A DNA stretch of 64,000 nucleotides from positions 11,358,501 to 11,422,500 of the forward strand of contig NC_092666.1 in the NCBI RefSeq assembly GCF_032118995.1, in the 5' to 3' direction. Below, piece after piece: positions 29,669 through 41,300 of this stretch. The translations under genes were made by a program, and so were the position numbers. This stretch comes from Asterias amurensis. Its lineage: Eukaryota > Echinodermata > Asteroidea > Forcipulatida > Asteriidae. Below the pieces are notes generated by a model that made no database searches, was not told the DNA's origin, and was given only the letters and a program-made list of their open reading frames with translations. Position 1 is the stretch's first letter; each line of letters starts with the position of its first letter.

Positions 29669-32600
29669 GTAAGTTTGATAATTTTAATGGATGAAATTGC
29701 GAACTAACCCAAAATATTTGTTTCTGCCCAGTTTCCGGACATACCGCCACATCACTTTTTGAAGCCAAACTGTGACATGCGTCGTGTGTGTTGTACCGGG
29801 TACCGGACACTTCGGCACCTTGCAAACTCGGCACCAGCAAACTCGGCACTCACTCGGCACCAAGAATGTCGGCACCAAACAAACTCGGCACCGGCCTTTT
29901 TTGGTCCAACAAACTCGGCACCAAACAAACTCGGCACCGGCCTATTTTGGTCCACCAAGCCAAACTCGGCACCAACAGCAAATACCACCCGAAGAGTGGT
30001 ATTAACACCATAAAAACTGGTTTGAATTTAGTTAACATAATAAGTAGTTATGCTTGCTTAAATGACTATAACCGCTTCCGAAATTTCGAAAAATTGGCAT
30101 CGGAGATTTTTTTTCCCCGGAAACTTTACGTCCGCACGTTCACAGTTTTTGTTTTGTTTTTCGTTTTTTTTAATGTTGGTGAAAGTGCATCGCTATTTGT
30201 TGATGTATTGGGCTTTGAAAATGTTAGCGTTTGGTTGACAATGACTTTTTGATTTTGAAGAGAGTGTGATCTGGGAGCGTGCGGCCGTCGGCCGTGGGGG
30301 ACTTTTGCCCCACCACGACGGCGGCAGCGACAGTCCAGCGTGCCCGGTGTTTAGTGGAATCGTGCGTAATAAAACACAGTGTATCGTTGCGGTACCCGCT
30401 GCCAAAACATAGGATTCGAACTGCCTCTAGCTGCCGGGCAACCTCGGTAGTCTAGTTGGTAAGACACTGCTCTAGAATTGCAAGGGTCGTGGGTTCGAAT
30501 CCCACACGAGTAATATGCCTGTGATATTTTTTCACAGGACTCGGGAAAGTACTGAGTATACAGTGCTAACACACATCGGTGTATGGGTAAAAATCAAAAT
30601 TAATATTCTTTATCCCCGATGCAAATTTAACATCTATTATATCGTTGCGGTACCCGCTGCCAAAACATAGGATTCGAACTGCCTCTAGCTGCCGGGCAAC
30701 CTCGGTAGTCTAGTTGGTAAGACACTGCTCTAGAATTGCAAGGGTCGTGGGTTCGAATCCCACACGAGTAATATGCCTGTGATATTTTTTCACAGGACTC
30801 GGGAAAGTACTGAGTATACAGTGCTAACACACATTGGTGTATGGGTAAAAACCAAAATTAATATTCTTTATCCCCGATGCAAATTTAACATCTATTATAT
30901 CGTTGCGGTACCCGCTGCCAAAACATAGGATTCGAACTGCCTCTAGCTGCCGGGCAACCTCGGTAGTCTAGTTGGTAAGACACTGCTCTAGAATTGCAAG
31001 GGTCGTGGGTTCGAATCCCACACGAGTAATATGCCTGTGATATTTTTTCACAGGACTCGGGAAAGTACTGAGTATACAGTGCTAACACACATCGGTGTAT
31101 GGGTAAAAACCAAAATTAATATTCTTTATCCCCGATGCAAATTTAACATCTATTATATCGTTGCGGTACCCGCTGCCAAAACATAGGATTCGAACTGCCT
31201 CTAGCTGCCGGGCAACCTCGGTAGTCTAGTTGGTAAGACACTGCTCTAGAATTGCAAGGGTCGTGGGTTCGAATCCCACACGAGTAATATGCCTGTGATA
31301 TTTTTTCACAGGACTCGGGAAAGTACTGAGTATACAGTGCTAACACACATCGGTGTATGGGTAAAAACCAAAATTAATATTCTTTATCCCCGATGCAAAT
31401 TTAACATCTATTATATCGTTGCGGTACCCGCTGCCAAAACATAGGATTCGAACTGCCTCTAGCTGCCGGGCAACCTCGGTAGTCTAGTTGGTAAGACACT
31501 GCTCTAGAATTGCAAGGGTCGTGGGTTCGAATCCCACACGAGTAATATGCCTGTGATATTTTTTCACAGGACTCGGGAAAGTACTGAGTATACAGTGCTA
31601 ACACACATCGGTGTATGGGTAAAAACCAAAATTAATATTCTTTATCCCCGATGCAAATTTAACATCTATTATATCGTTGCGGTACCCGCTGCCAAAACAT
31701 AGGATTCGAACTGCCTCTAGCTGCCGGGCAACCTCGGTAGTCTAGTTGGTAAGACACTGCTCTAGAATTGCAAGGGTCGTGGGTTCGAATCCCACACGAG
31801 TAATATGCCTGTGATATTTTTTCACAGGACTCGGGAAAGTACTGAGTATACAGTGCTAACACACATCGGTGTATGGGTAAAAACCAAAATTAATATTCTT
31901 TATCCCCGATGCAAATTTAACATCTATTATATCGTTGCGGTACCCGCTGCCAAAACATAGGATTCGAACTGCCTCTAGCTGCCGGGCAACCTCGGTAGTC
32001 TAGTTGGTAAGACACTGCTCTAGAATTGCAAGGGTCGTGGGTTCGAATCCCACACGAGTAATATGCCTGTGATATTTTTTCACAGGACTCGGGAAAGTAC
32101 TGAGTATACAGTGCTAACACACATCGGTGTATGGGTAAAAACCAAAATTAATATTCTTTATCCCCGATGCAAATTTAACATCTATTATATCGTTGCGGTA
32201 CCCGCTGCCAAAACATAGGATTCGAACTGCCTCTAGCTGCCGGGCAACCTCGGTAGTCTAGTTGGTAAGACACTGCTCTAGAATTGCAAGGGTCGTGGGT
32301 TCGAATCCCACCCGAGTAATATGCCTGTGATATTTTTTCACAGGACTCGGGGAAAGTACTGAGTATACAGTGCTAACACACATCGGTGTATGGGTAAAAA
32401 CCAAAATTAATATTCTTTATCCCCGATGCAAATTTAACATCTATTATATCGTTGCGGTACCCGCTGCCAAAACATAGGATTCGAACTGCCTCTAGCTGCC
32501 GGGCAACCTCGGTAGTCTAGTTGGTAAGACACTGCTCTAGAATTGCAAGGGTCGTGGGTTCGAATCCCACCCGAGTAATATGCCTGTGATATTTTTTTCA

Positions 32601-35600
32601 CAGGACTCGGGAAAGTACTGAGTATACAGTGCTAACACACATCGGTGTATGGGTAAAAACCAAAATTAATATTCTTTATCCCCGATGCAAATTTAACATC
32701 TATTATATCGTTGCGGTACCCGCTGCCAAAACATAGGATTCGAACTGCCTCTAGCTGCCGGGCAACCTCGGTAGTCTAGTTGGTAAGACACTGCTCTAGA
32801 ATTGCAAGGGTCGTGGGTTCGAATCCCACCCGAGTAATATGCCTGTGATATTTTTTTCACAGGACTCGGGAAAGTACTGAGTATACAGTGCTAACACACA
32901 TCGGTGTATGGGTAAAAACCAAAATTAATATTCTTTATCCCCGATGCAAATTTAACATCTATTATATCGTTGCGGTACCCGCTGCCAAAACATAGGATTC
33001 GAACTGCCTCTAGCTGCCGGGCAACCTCGGTAAGACACTGCTCTAGAATTGCAAGGGTCGTGGGTTCGAATCTCACCCGAGTAATATGCCTGTGATATTT
33101 TTTCACAGGACTCGGGAAAGTACTGAGTATACAGTGCTTACACACATCGGTGTATGGGTAAAAACCAAAATTAATATTCTTTATCCCCGATGCAAATTTA
33201 ACATCTATTAGAAATTATTTACACGTGCTTTATTTTGAACTAGTGTTTTATTGGATCAAAGTTTCGTGTAAATGTTCCCAAAAAAATACTTGGACATCGA
33301 AATTACGTATTCGACTCAAAAACGTCTTCAAAAGTTTACACAAAATAAATTTAATTATTTTGATACAGATTTTTGAAAAGGGCGACCTCACCATGACAGT
33401 GAAAAATACATATTAATTATTAGGTATGTATCGTCGGTACGACACGAAACCGATACACACGACGCGTCGGGGATCGGGATTTATTTCAATTTCGAACTGG
33501 GTGCCGAGTTTTTAACCGTGGGCAGATTGAGCGTTTTTCAACCAGGTGCCGAGTTTGTAGTTGTGAATGTGCCGAGTTTGTGGGTGCCGAGTTTGCAAGG
33601 TGCCGAGGTTGTGGGTGCCGAGTTTGAGAGGTGCCGAGTTTGCTGGTGCCGAGTTTGCAAGGTGCCGAAGTGTCCGGTATTCGTTGTACCAGTACCTGCC
33701 ATTTTCTGAAATGTATTACTGAAATTGTCCGAATCATCCTGACACCACTTTTTTGCACACGTTATGAAATAAATTAGTATCTTTTTATTTAAATTTACTA
33801 TAAAAAAATCCCTTTTTAATTTTAATTTTAAATTAAACGAATTAATTAATTATTTTCCCCGTTATAATATATAATTATAATTGGGGTGGGGCCGGGGTTA
33901 CTCCTAGAACTATTTCGGTTTTGTCCGCTATTGGTCCTGTAATGGGAGACGATAGCGGACGAAACCGAAATGCGTAGTTCTAGGAGTAGGGAGGAGTAGG
34001 AAAAGTAGATACTTGTTCCGAATTCAAAACTAATCTCAAAACATATCTGTTTGGGAAACAATAGCCTTCAAACTTTTGGTTGTCTTGTGTCATTGTGTAT
34101 TAGCAGGGTTCTTTTTTTTTGGCACCAGGAGTGTCATCATTGACAGACATGGTGCACTAGAAATGTTCAGCGTTATTATCATTATTATTAATAATGAATA
34201 GGGTAGATGGCCTTAGCTTTCGATCCAGACCAGACCCTCTTCAGAGGCTTAAATCAAGTACAAACAAATACATATCCATTTATAGAAAAAGAGAGGGGAA
34301 AGGGATTAAGGGAAGGATCCAGAAAGAAGCGGGAAAATAACAGCCAATCAAAGTTTCTATTTCAGAAACAATTGGTGGCTATGAACCAATACTATATAGG
34401 AGTAAAGTGGCGAGGATAAAGGATGTTTAGTATGAAAGGATGGATTACTGGACCATAAAAGTGGTAAATGCATTGTTCGATAACAATGCAGGGAAACATG
34501 AAAGGGTAGAATTAGAGAGCAAGTTGTATCATGATGCAACTAACAATGGTTAATTATTATTATTATATAATAGTTCACACGCCCAAATGTTTATATTTTT
34601 TACAGGTATGTCAACAGAGATGACTGCAACAAACACAGCAGTCACATCCAGGCAAAATGAGGTCTTTGAAAAAGAGAAACAACGACAGTTATCGCTCATC
34701 AAAAGAATCGAGAAGATTGAGGTGGAACATGTTGATCCTAACGAGCCGTGTAAATTCATGATGAATAAGTATCTATCGACACCGTACCATGCTGCTATGC
34801 GTAAGAACAACTCTTTGAAGTTATTTATATTTATATTTATATTTTATTGACCAAACCAACAGCGGATGAGCCGCCAATTACAGGAAAGGATAAAAAACAA
34901 TTAGAAATATTCATGTAGCCTATATAAAAACAATCTGATATATGTACAAAGTAAACAATTAAAATAGAATCATCTTAGGAAAGAAGATTAAATCATACAT
35001 TGAGGATTAAATAAAATAAAATAGGGAACAGAAACAGACCACCAAGAACGACTGTGAAAATATATTTGAAATAATTTTTAAAAGCAAAAGCCTACATTAA
35101 ATTATAAAATAGAATAAACAATAAGAGACAAGGGAAATAATTTTTTTTTTTTAAATTCTATTAGATAATAATATTAGTATAATCGTGCAGGGCCGAATTT
35201 GAGGAAAAATCCACAGGATTACAGGGCTACTTGTAGCTAAGACAATTTACTGGACAAGAGAATTCATTACGAGACCAGAAGAATAAAAATGATAAGAACA
35301 CTATACACATCGGTGTCCGGGCAAGAACAAAATTGTACTATCTACACCATATTTTGGGTCGTTGTTGGACCTTGTTGAACTTGTTATATCACTAAGTGAA
35401 GATGGGTAAAGTACTTCAATTATGTCAATATTCAACAGAATTGACAAATATTTATACTTCAGTTTAAAGACATTGGACACTATTGGTAATTGTCAAAGAC
35501 CGGTCTTCCCACTTGCTGTATCTCATCATATGCATAAAACAACATACCTGTGAAAATTTGAGCTCAATTGGTCATTGAAGATGCGAGATAATAATGAAAG

Positions 35601-38600
35601 AAAAAAACACCCTTGTTGGACGAATTTGTGTGCTTTGAGATGCTTGATTTCAAGACCTCAAATTCTAAATCTGAGGTCTCGAAATCAAATTCGAGGAAAA
35701 TTACTCGTTACCAAGTAAGGTTTTATGCTAATAATTATTTTGAGTAATTACCAATAGTGTCCACTGCCTTTAAATTAAAATTGCACTTAGGTGTTTAGTA
35801 TTCAAATTAACTGGCATTGTTGATTTCAAGTCTCGTCATGGTTTGCCCGTAACTTTTTTCAGTAGTGACTAGCCAGACTGGTTAGCTTTTCATTTTTCTG
35901 GTCCCCCAATTTTTCACTGGTCCATTATCTGTCAATTAGGAATTTGTTACTCTTGTTGTCTTTTTATATTGTGCCTTTACTTGTATCTATTCTGAAATGG
36001 CATGTTTTTTATATCATGACAATTTTGAATCTTTGAATCTTGAATCATGATTGCAATTGGTTCTCACAGCGTTATTTTGAATGTATCTTATTCTAGATTT
36101 GAACCAGAGATACCTCAAGCATTCAGCAATAGCGATGGTTAACGGCAAGCCGTGGCACATGCTGCAACCGCTCATTGAAGACTGCGAGCTGAGGTTTGTC
36201 ACAATGAAAGATGATGATGTCACAGAGGCAAACCAGGTTTGTAGAAAAGATCTTTGAACAGAATAAAGGTGGATTGCACATGATGCAGACCTGACATTGG
36301 CCTCCATGCCCCCTAGGTTATTGCCTTGGTGCCCTTGAAACGCTCCAGTAGAAATTTACAATTTTTTCATAGGGTGCCCTTTACCAAGAAGAAAATGTCT
36401 TTAAAAAAAACCGAAACATACAGGCCTGATAACGCCACATGTTTCACAATGACAATCAAGCGTTGGCCATCTTGGATGATTATAGCATTTAGTTTTCCAT
36501 TACAAGTTTGTTAATAATAAATAATAACAATTCTTATAAAGCGCATTTTACAATAACTGTATCAATGGGCTTTACATTGGTGCCCTGGTCATAGGGCCAA
36601 TAACATCCCGTTTAATGTTTCTCAGCTTCCTTGGGAGTGTACAACCTGGGCAACAGTTTACGTGTACATCGCTCCAAAGGGTTTTTCATTCACAATATCA
36701 ACCTCTACCCTCGCAGTTACCAATCTATACCCCTGTGTGAAGAAAAGTAATTATAGTAAAGTATCTTGCTCAAGGACACAAGTGTCACGACGGGGGTTCG
36801 AACCCACACTCTGGTGACTTAGCACCAGAACTTGAATTCGATGCTCTTAACCACTCGGCCATGACACTCTATATTAAAACTGCAATATTTAAATATCATC
36901 TTCATCATCTTACTTTACAGGCATTCTGGAGGTCCTGTTCACACATGATGGGCGCAATCTTACACTCGGCATTCAAAGATGACGTCAGAATACAAGTAGC
37001 TCGCTCACCGGAAATCCCAAGTAAGATTGAAAGCGTATTCTTGTCTGTTATTAGGATGCTAGTCTCAGATTGTGCTCCCTACAGCCTTTAATCAAGGCAC
37101 ACGCGGGTATGGCACCCCAAGATATTACGCACGAACAAAGGCCAAATCAATCAATCAATCTTGCACCGTATCACGCAGGACATTGGCTCTATGAATTTTC
37201 TTTCCTTCACTCTTGCCTGTCTTGCGCTATTCGATGTTCCAGGTAGAAGCTGCTGTTCATGATGGTATCGTTTTCCCACCTCTTCCGAGGCCTACCCCAA
37301 CTATTTTTTCCAGTTACTGTTTCAAGTAGGATGCATTTTGAAAGTCTGTTGTTTTTCATTCTCACTATGTGGCCAAACCAGAAAAGTTGGATCTTGTAGA
37401 TGCGCGAAGTGAGTGCACACTTGAGAAATTCTACATTTACTATTAAGTGTATTTCAATGGTGAGCAAGTAATTGGTGTCTATGTGCGAGCGTTCTTCTAG
37501 TTTACAAAGCACTCTTATCTAGCTAGCATACAAATTTACCGCCAACCGTAAAAAGCAAACAATAAATAATCTTAACCTTGTGCAGAATTCTGAGTTAAAA
37601 CAGAGCCATGAACTTTGGGCTTGTTCTTCAGAGTGAATAATCAGAACTTTTAAAAAACAAATTCTGATTTGTCCGTTCCAGTTTCCAAGGGATGCTTTGC
37701 ATATGACGTCAACCTTCCATTCAAGTGGGAGCCAACAAGAGAAGAGATAATCTGCCTCAATAGGCAAGCCTTCAGCCTCGCCGAGAACAAGGTCAACTTT
37801 GAGAGGTTAGAGGTCAGCAGAGAGGTTGCGCTCAGCATATTTGAGGACAATACGTAAGTGTTTTAAATGGATTTTATTATTTATGAGAGGGCTAGGCTAA
37901 TTACCATGTTATTGACAGCAATAGTGTATACCTTTGGTTTTTAGAACCGTTCGATTGTTTTAATCCTATAGACGATGTGACCTCTGACGTCACTCGGAAA
38001 CCATTAACATGATTCGCGCGCATACCGCCGGGCAAAACCTTTGTGTTTTGGCAGCCAGCTAGAAAGTGTGCGCAATCTTACCATGACTACGCGTCTTTTT
38101 GCCCGGCGAAACATGAGGTATACAGTGTTTTTTCAAAAGTTGGGCGGTTTGAATGTAAACATGGGTCACATCTTCTATACAAATGTAGTTGTATGCAATA
38201 AAATTAACCATGTAAACAGACCCTTTAATGCAGTTATGTTTAAGTTTTTTAAAAAACTAGTTTTGACCTTCGACCCTTTATGACCTTTTGACCCTAGATA
38301 CAAGAAGCAACAGATCGAAGAGACACAGGCAGACAGAATCATCCTCTTCAGATTAGGGGAGTTTGTGGACATCAGTGAAGGTCCCATGGTCACCAACACA
38401 GGGTTCATTGAACCCTGTAGATTTGTCTTTACATGTGTAAGTATACCTGCCCCAGAAATTATTGTTAAACCAAAGTTGTAGCATACACGAACACAGCATC
38501 ATTTTGTAAGCATGACTTCCTTGTTATGCATGCACATTTACAAAGGATAAGGGAGCTCATACACATACGTTTAAAGGGATACTGTTTTGCTGATTTGAGT

Positions 38601-41031
38601 TGTAATTTTGCCCTTGATTAATAACATTTCCCTGGTATTGCCTTTAAAGATGTCATTCATGATATAGATAAAAATCTATTGATATATTTTGTATTGCGTG
38701 CTGGAAACTTTCTTTACACTTGTTTAACAAAGTAATTAGACTGATATTATTCTTTCTCAAACTAAACTGAAAATGAAGTTAACCTTTTGTACTATCTCAT
38801 TATTATTGCAGATACATGGCATTGAAGACTATCTCAAACCAAGGGTAAGTTTGTAATTTGCTTTTATGATCAGATGATATAGAATGAAATTTACAGAGTT
38901 TGAGTCCAGTGCTCTTAGCTGCTCAGTTGCAACACACCATCTTTCTTTCATCATTCTTCGAACAAATTCACAGGCATATTACTCAGTGGGATTTGAACCC
39001 ACGACCTTTGCAATTCTAGAGCAGATGTCTTACTAACTAGGAGGCAGGAGGCAGCTCAAATCCTGTATTTTAGTAGGGGGTATCGCATTGACTGAATAGA
39101 TTTGCACCTGTTAATTTGCATATCCCTTGTACTTTATCTGTATGTTTAATAACTTGTTCATTTTTTTTTAAAACCTCACAGAATAAGCTGCTGAGATTCC
39201 AAGGTGTTGCTTTGCCATCAGAATTCCAGGTGAGTACTCGATGATAAAATTCTTACATTAAAATGTTGTGTGCACAGTGGTTTAAAACCCTATGTGACCC
39301 AGACATCGACACGTTTTAGAACAATAATCGGTCAAAATATCTCAAGCATGTGTCAATCCCAAAGATCAACAAACAATTTCTGCCAGGGGAAAAAAAAAAG
39401 AGAAAAAAAAAAAAAGTCTCAATGTCATCTTTTGGCAGATAAAACTTGGTTGTCCTTCAAAATAAAACACAATTTACCAATGCATGTCATGATTCACGAA
39501 TTTTATGACATTTAAAGAGGAATTGCGCCCTCTTGTGGCTGTTTTATGAAGCGCTGCATCTCATTGTCAACGAAGGTTGCTACATTTTCTGTGTGTTAAC
39601 ACATGGTGTAGTATGGTGTAAACAATGTTTTGGGTTAAAAACAGCGTTTTGAAAGTTAAATTTTTGGGAGAAAAGGCGATCTTGTGGGATTTTTGCGCTA
39701 TTTTATTTTCAAACCTAAGTAGTCACTCTATTATTTTATGGAAAAAATACAAGAAATATTGTGGCCGTTGGTGGCTGGTTGAGAAAATGTCCAAGGTTTC
39801 GATTTTAGTCTGTCCTACTGTACACATTTTCTGTCTTCTGTATAGTATTTTGTGTTGTTTGTCTGTAAATAGGTTAATGCACAAAAGCCTCTGCTTCACC
39901 CTAACCTAATTCTTGTCCCACTTTAAGCTTTAAAATATATTTTACTATCTAAATCATTGTGAACTTTCATCTTTTGCTATCCTAAGTTACAATGTATTAC
40001 TGTGAACTACTCATAATTTGAATCTAATTGACAAAGTTGGTTAAAATGTGTAAAATATGTAGAGCAGTAATAAAAACAAATGTGTAAATGAAATGAAATA
40101 AACCTAATAGTTTGGCATCACCACTAACTTTTGACTCTTTTCTTCTACATTTTGGATCCAAATAATCTCTACTTGGCTGTAATAGTTTACTTTTATGAAA
40201 ATAAAAACAAATGAGATAAAAAGCATTTTATGCTATTTACGGTCCACCTTACTGCATTGAACAATTTGATTAAAGAACATATGATACCCAACCCTTCAGC
40301 AACAAAATTAACAATACACTTTTGCACTCAATTCTATCTTATCTCGAGTCTATCTAATAAAGATAAATGAAAGGCAGAAGCTCCATTAGTTGATGCATAC
40401 AGGTAAGAGTAACATGTTTTTTTGATTTGATCAATCATTTTTGCTTATTTCAACAGGTGCATCACACAGCATGGAGTATTATCCAAGACCGAGCTAAGAA
40501 ACCAGTAAGTTTTTAACAGGTTGGATCTGTGGCATTTTCTCATCAGTACTAGTACTCAATACTTTTTGATAGTACTCAGACTTAGTACTTGTCATTAAGT
40601 TCTACTCAAGTGCCCTTTATATTGTACTTTAACTCAGCTAGCAAAATTCTCAAACTCAAAGTCTTGAACTCGAAACTGAACTAAGGCCCTTTTCGAAACC
40701 ACGGCTTTGGCTTTGGATTCGGCTTCAGGGTCCGTTCTCTCCTCTGAAGACCTGAGCGCGTATGCAAAGCATGCGCCAATTGTCAAAACAACCGCGGGGC
40801 CAAGCTAGCCTGAGTCAAATCCAAACCCAAAGCCGTGGTTTTGAAAAGGGCCTGTTATGGAAAAGTCCTATTTGATGTAATCATAAACAGCGCCCTCTGG
40901 AGGCAGGTATAAACACAGTTACAGTAACAAGTTGGTGGTTTCCTTTTTCATACCAGATCTTGTTGGACTTGGCACCTAGCATAAAATCCAGCCAGCAAAC
41001 AGACCAAACACAACAGGAGTCTACATCTTGA
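29620..41031 (+). CDS. MRPL39: MRPL39, mitochondrial ribosomal protein mL39 (complete, 10 exons)
   Basis: Component of the mitochondrial large ribosomal subunit, related to the N-terminal (TGS and second) domains of threonyl-tRNA synthetase. Exons: 29620-29668, 34606-34800, 36097-36236, 36921-37020, 37682-37853, 38298-38436, 38812-38844, 39182-39229, 40457-40504, 40957-41031, total 999 bp, 332 aa (human about 338). Family blocks: KEKQRQLSLIKRIEKIEVEH, NKYLSTPYHAAMH, WRSCSHMMGAI, CFAYDV, GEFVDISEGP, RFQGVALP. The first exon is inferred: MKWLKHTLSVRRFACR plus one base (T) joins GT at 34,606 in frame and gives a basic, amphipathic mitochondrial presequence. An alternative start is the ATG at 34,608, which would lack a presequence. 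Intron 1 (4.9 kb) houses the SINE-array transposon. No obvious AATAAA was found just downstream. Confidence 0.93.
29798..33682. mobile_element. 3.9 kb non-autonomous DNA transposon carrying a SINE array
   Basis: The octamer GTTGTACC stands immediately outside both ends (29,790-29,797 and 33,683-33,690). 29,801-29,849 and 33,631-33,679 are perfect 49-bp inverted repeats. Just inside each end is a cluster of AAACTCGGCACC (left) or its reverse GGTGCCGAGTTT (right), about 8-10 copies per side. Such subterminal iterations are usual transposase-binding regions in hAT elements, and the 8-bp duplication fits hAT or P-type. No transposase is encoded. Unique inner flanks are 29,990-30,378 and 33,212-33,490, and between them lies the array. 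The whole element is in MRPL39 intron 1. Confidence 0.9.
30379..33211 (+). repeat. Tandem array of 11 tRNA-derived SINE units (258-259 bp)
   Basis: Unit starts (CGTTGCGGTACCCGCTGCC): 30,385, 30,643, 30,901, 31,159, 31,417, 31,675, 31,933, 32,191, 32,450, 32,709 and 32,968. Units differ at only a few bases; the last lacks about 12 bp of the A-box region. Each has a tRNA-like domain: D arm GTCT-AGTTGGTA-AGAC, weak anticodon arm, T arm GTGGG-TTCGAAT-CCCAC and a CTCGG/C(A/C)CGAG acceptor pair. Units 8-10 keep the fully paired CCCGAG. A T6-T7 run in CCTGTGATATTTTTTCACAG follows, fit to stop RNA polymerase III. The same SINE occurs singly at 1.6, 13.4, 17.1-17.4 and 39.0 kb. The 67-residue minus-strand frame in each unit follows from the repeat. 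Confidence 0.95.
33899..33987. repeat. Compact perfect-stem hairpin in MRPL39 intron 1
   Basis: ACTCCTAGAACTA, TTTCGGTTTTGTCCGCTAT and their inverted forms (ATAGCGGACGAAACCGAAA, TAGTTCTAGGAGT) face each other across about 20 bp. It is about 90 bp and outside the 3.9 kb transposon. Probably a tiny MITE. Confidence 0.8.
34015..34205 (+). mobile_element. 3' end of a CR1/L2-type LINE
   Basis: The frame reads EFKTNLKTYLFGKQ-stop, the usual C-terminal signature of these reverse transcriptases. A short 3' region ending in TTATTATCATTATTATTAAT follows. It is 5'-truncated to under 200 bp. Confidence 0.75.
34207..34545. repeat. Interspersed repeat with a second fragment at 51.84-51.96 kb
   Basis: CTTAGCTTTCGATCCAGACC and ACATATCCAT recur as TTAGCTTTCAATCCAAACC and ACATATCCAT near 51,860-51,920. 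The family is unknown to me. It lies just before the second MRPL39 exon. Confidence 0.5.
34801..35460 (+). other. MRPL39 intron sequence without recognisable features
   Basis: AT-rich, with T/A-rich blocks and a small SINE-tail-like piece at about 35,305-35,340 (CTATACACATCGGTGTCCGG). No exon-like segment is seen. Confidence 0.5.
35463..35777. mobile_element. TTAA MITE, subfamily A
   Basis: TTTAAAGACATTGGACACTA at the left and TAGTGTCCACTGCCTTTAAA at the right, with the central GACCTCAAATT/GAGGTCTCG arms. About 70 bp are missing from the right half. It lies in an MRPL39 intron. Confidence 0.8.
36510..36870 (-). mobile_element. SINE with a tRNA-Leu/Ser-type head
   Basis: On the minus strand: GTGTCATGGCCGAGTGGTTA (A box and D arm), a long variable arm (TCTGGTGCTAAGTCACCAGA), B box GGGTTCGAACCC, then a body with CCTTGAGCAAGATACTTTAC and TAATTACTTTTCTTC. 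The long variable arm indicates a class II tRNA source. It ends about 50 bp before the MRPL39 exon at 36,921. Confidence 0.8.
37195..37480 (-). mobile_element. LINE reverse-transcriptase C-terminal fragment
   Basis: The minus-strand frame contains WFGHIVRMKNNRLSK and GRPRKRWENDT, the common C-terminal block of several non-LTR retrotransposon proteins. It is truncated on both sides and lies in an MRPL39 intron. The repeat of AATC at 37,146-37,160 may be its tail region. Confidence 0.75.
37967..38179. mobile_element. MITE with TATAGACGATGTGAC ends, second copy
   Basis: Matches 20,981-21,195 along its length, with GCGCGCATACCGCCGGGCAA and TTTGCCCGGCGAAACATG. It ends about 120 bp before the exon at 38,298. 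Confidence 0.85.
38950..39110 (-). mobile_element. Single array-type SINE, reverse
   Basis: CAGGCATATTACTCAGTGGG, ATTTGAACCCACGACC and TTGCAATTCTAGAGCAG are the minus strand of the tRNA-like domain of the array unit, including a good B box. The 3' tail is lost. Confidence 0.75.
39230..40456 (+). other. Long MRPL39 intron with no recognised element
   Basis: 1.2 kb of AT-rich sequence. I see only A-rich and simple tracts (39,390-39,420), no splice-flanked frame and no known repeat. Confidence 0.5.
40684..40854. mobile_element. Palindromic MITE, AAGGCCCTTTTCGAAACCAC ends
   Basis: The left end (AAGGCCCTTTTCGAAACCAC) and right end (GTGGTTTTGAAAAGGGCCT) are inverted; the next 8 bp (GGCTTTGG/CCAAAGCC) also pair. 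About 170 bp, in the last MRPL39 intron. Only one copy is seen in this window. Confidence 0.85.
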
Positions 41032-41099
41032 TGCACAAGTGAGCCCCCTACCGATGCTTGGAAAAGATCTGGACCCCAGGTTACAAATTAGCCTCATGC

Positions 41100-41300
41100 A
41101 GAGGCCATATCTTTTATATGTTGAAATGCCATGATAAAACTTACATCCCATCCAAAAGACAAAGCAATTATGATGAAGTTTTTGTTCCAGGACACAAGTG
41201 CCATGACTCGGTCTCGAATCCATACTCAGAAGCAGATCAGAAGCATCAAAGCTTTAGTCGGGTGCTTTTGACGGCTAGACCAAGACACACCGATGTTAGA
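41100..41300 (-). mobile_element. SINE remnant downstream of MRPL39
   Basis: CTTACATCCCATCC, GGACACAAGTGCCATGACTC, a degraded reverse B box (GGTCTCGAATCC) and GACGGCTAGACCAAGACAC match tRNA-derived SINE parts seen at 13.5-13.8 kb. It probably lies within or just after the MRPL39 3'UTR. Confidence 0.6.

Noticed and set aside
30627-33145. Repeated 67-84 codon minus-strand frames in the array
   Set aside because: They read antisense through the SINE and recur only because the unit recurs; one is broken by the deletion in the last unit. No start context or conservation.
30379-33211. Regular repeats resembling a CRISPR array or a tRNA gene cluster
   Set aside because: Units are 258 bp with no unique spacers, in an animal intron. 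The tRNA-like part lacks a proper anticodon stem and sits in a SINE body, so these are not functional tRNA genes.
34608-34610. ATG at the second exon as the MRPL39 start
   Set aside because: It would remove the targeting peptide; the first exon at 29,620 fits in phase and composition. Kept only as an alternative.
36781-36870. Functional tRNA-Leu gene on the minus strand
   Set aside because: The class II tRNA-like fold is recognisable but is joined to a SINE body and lacks a matching acceptor stem.
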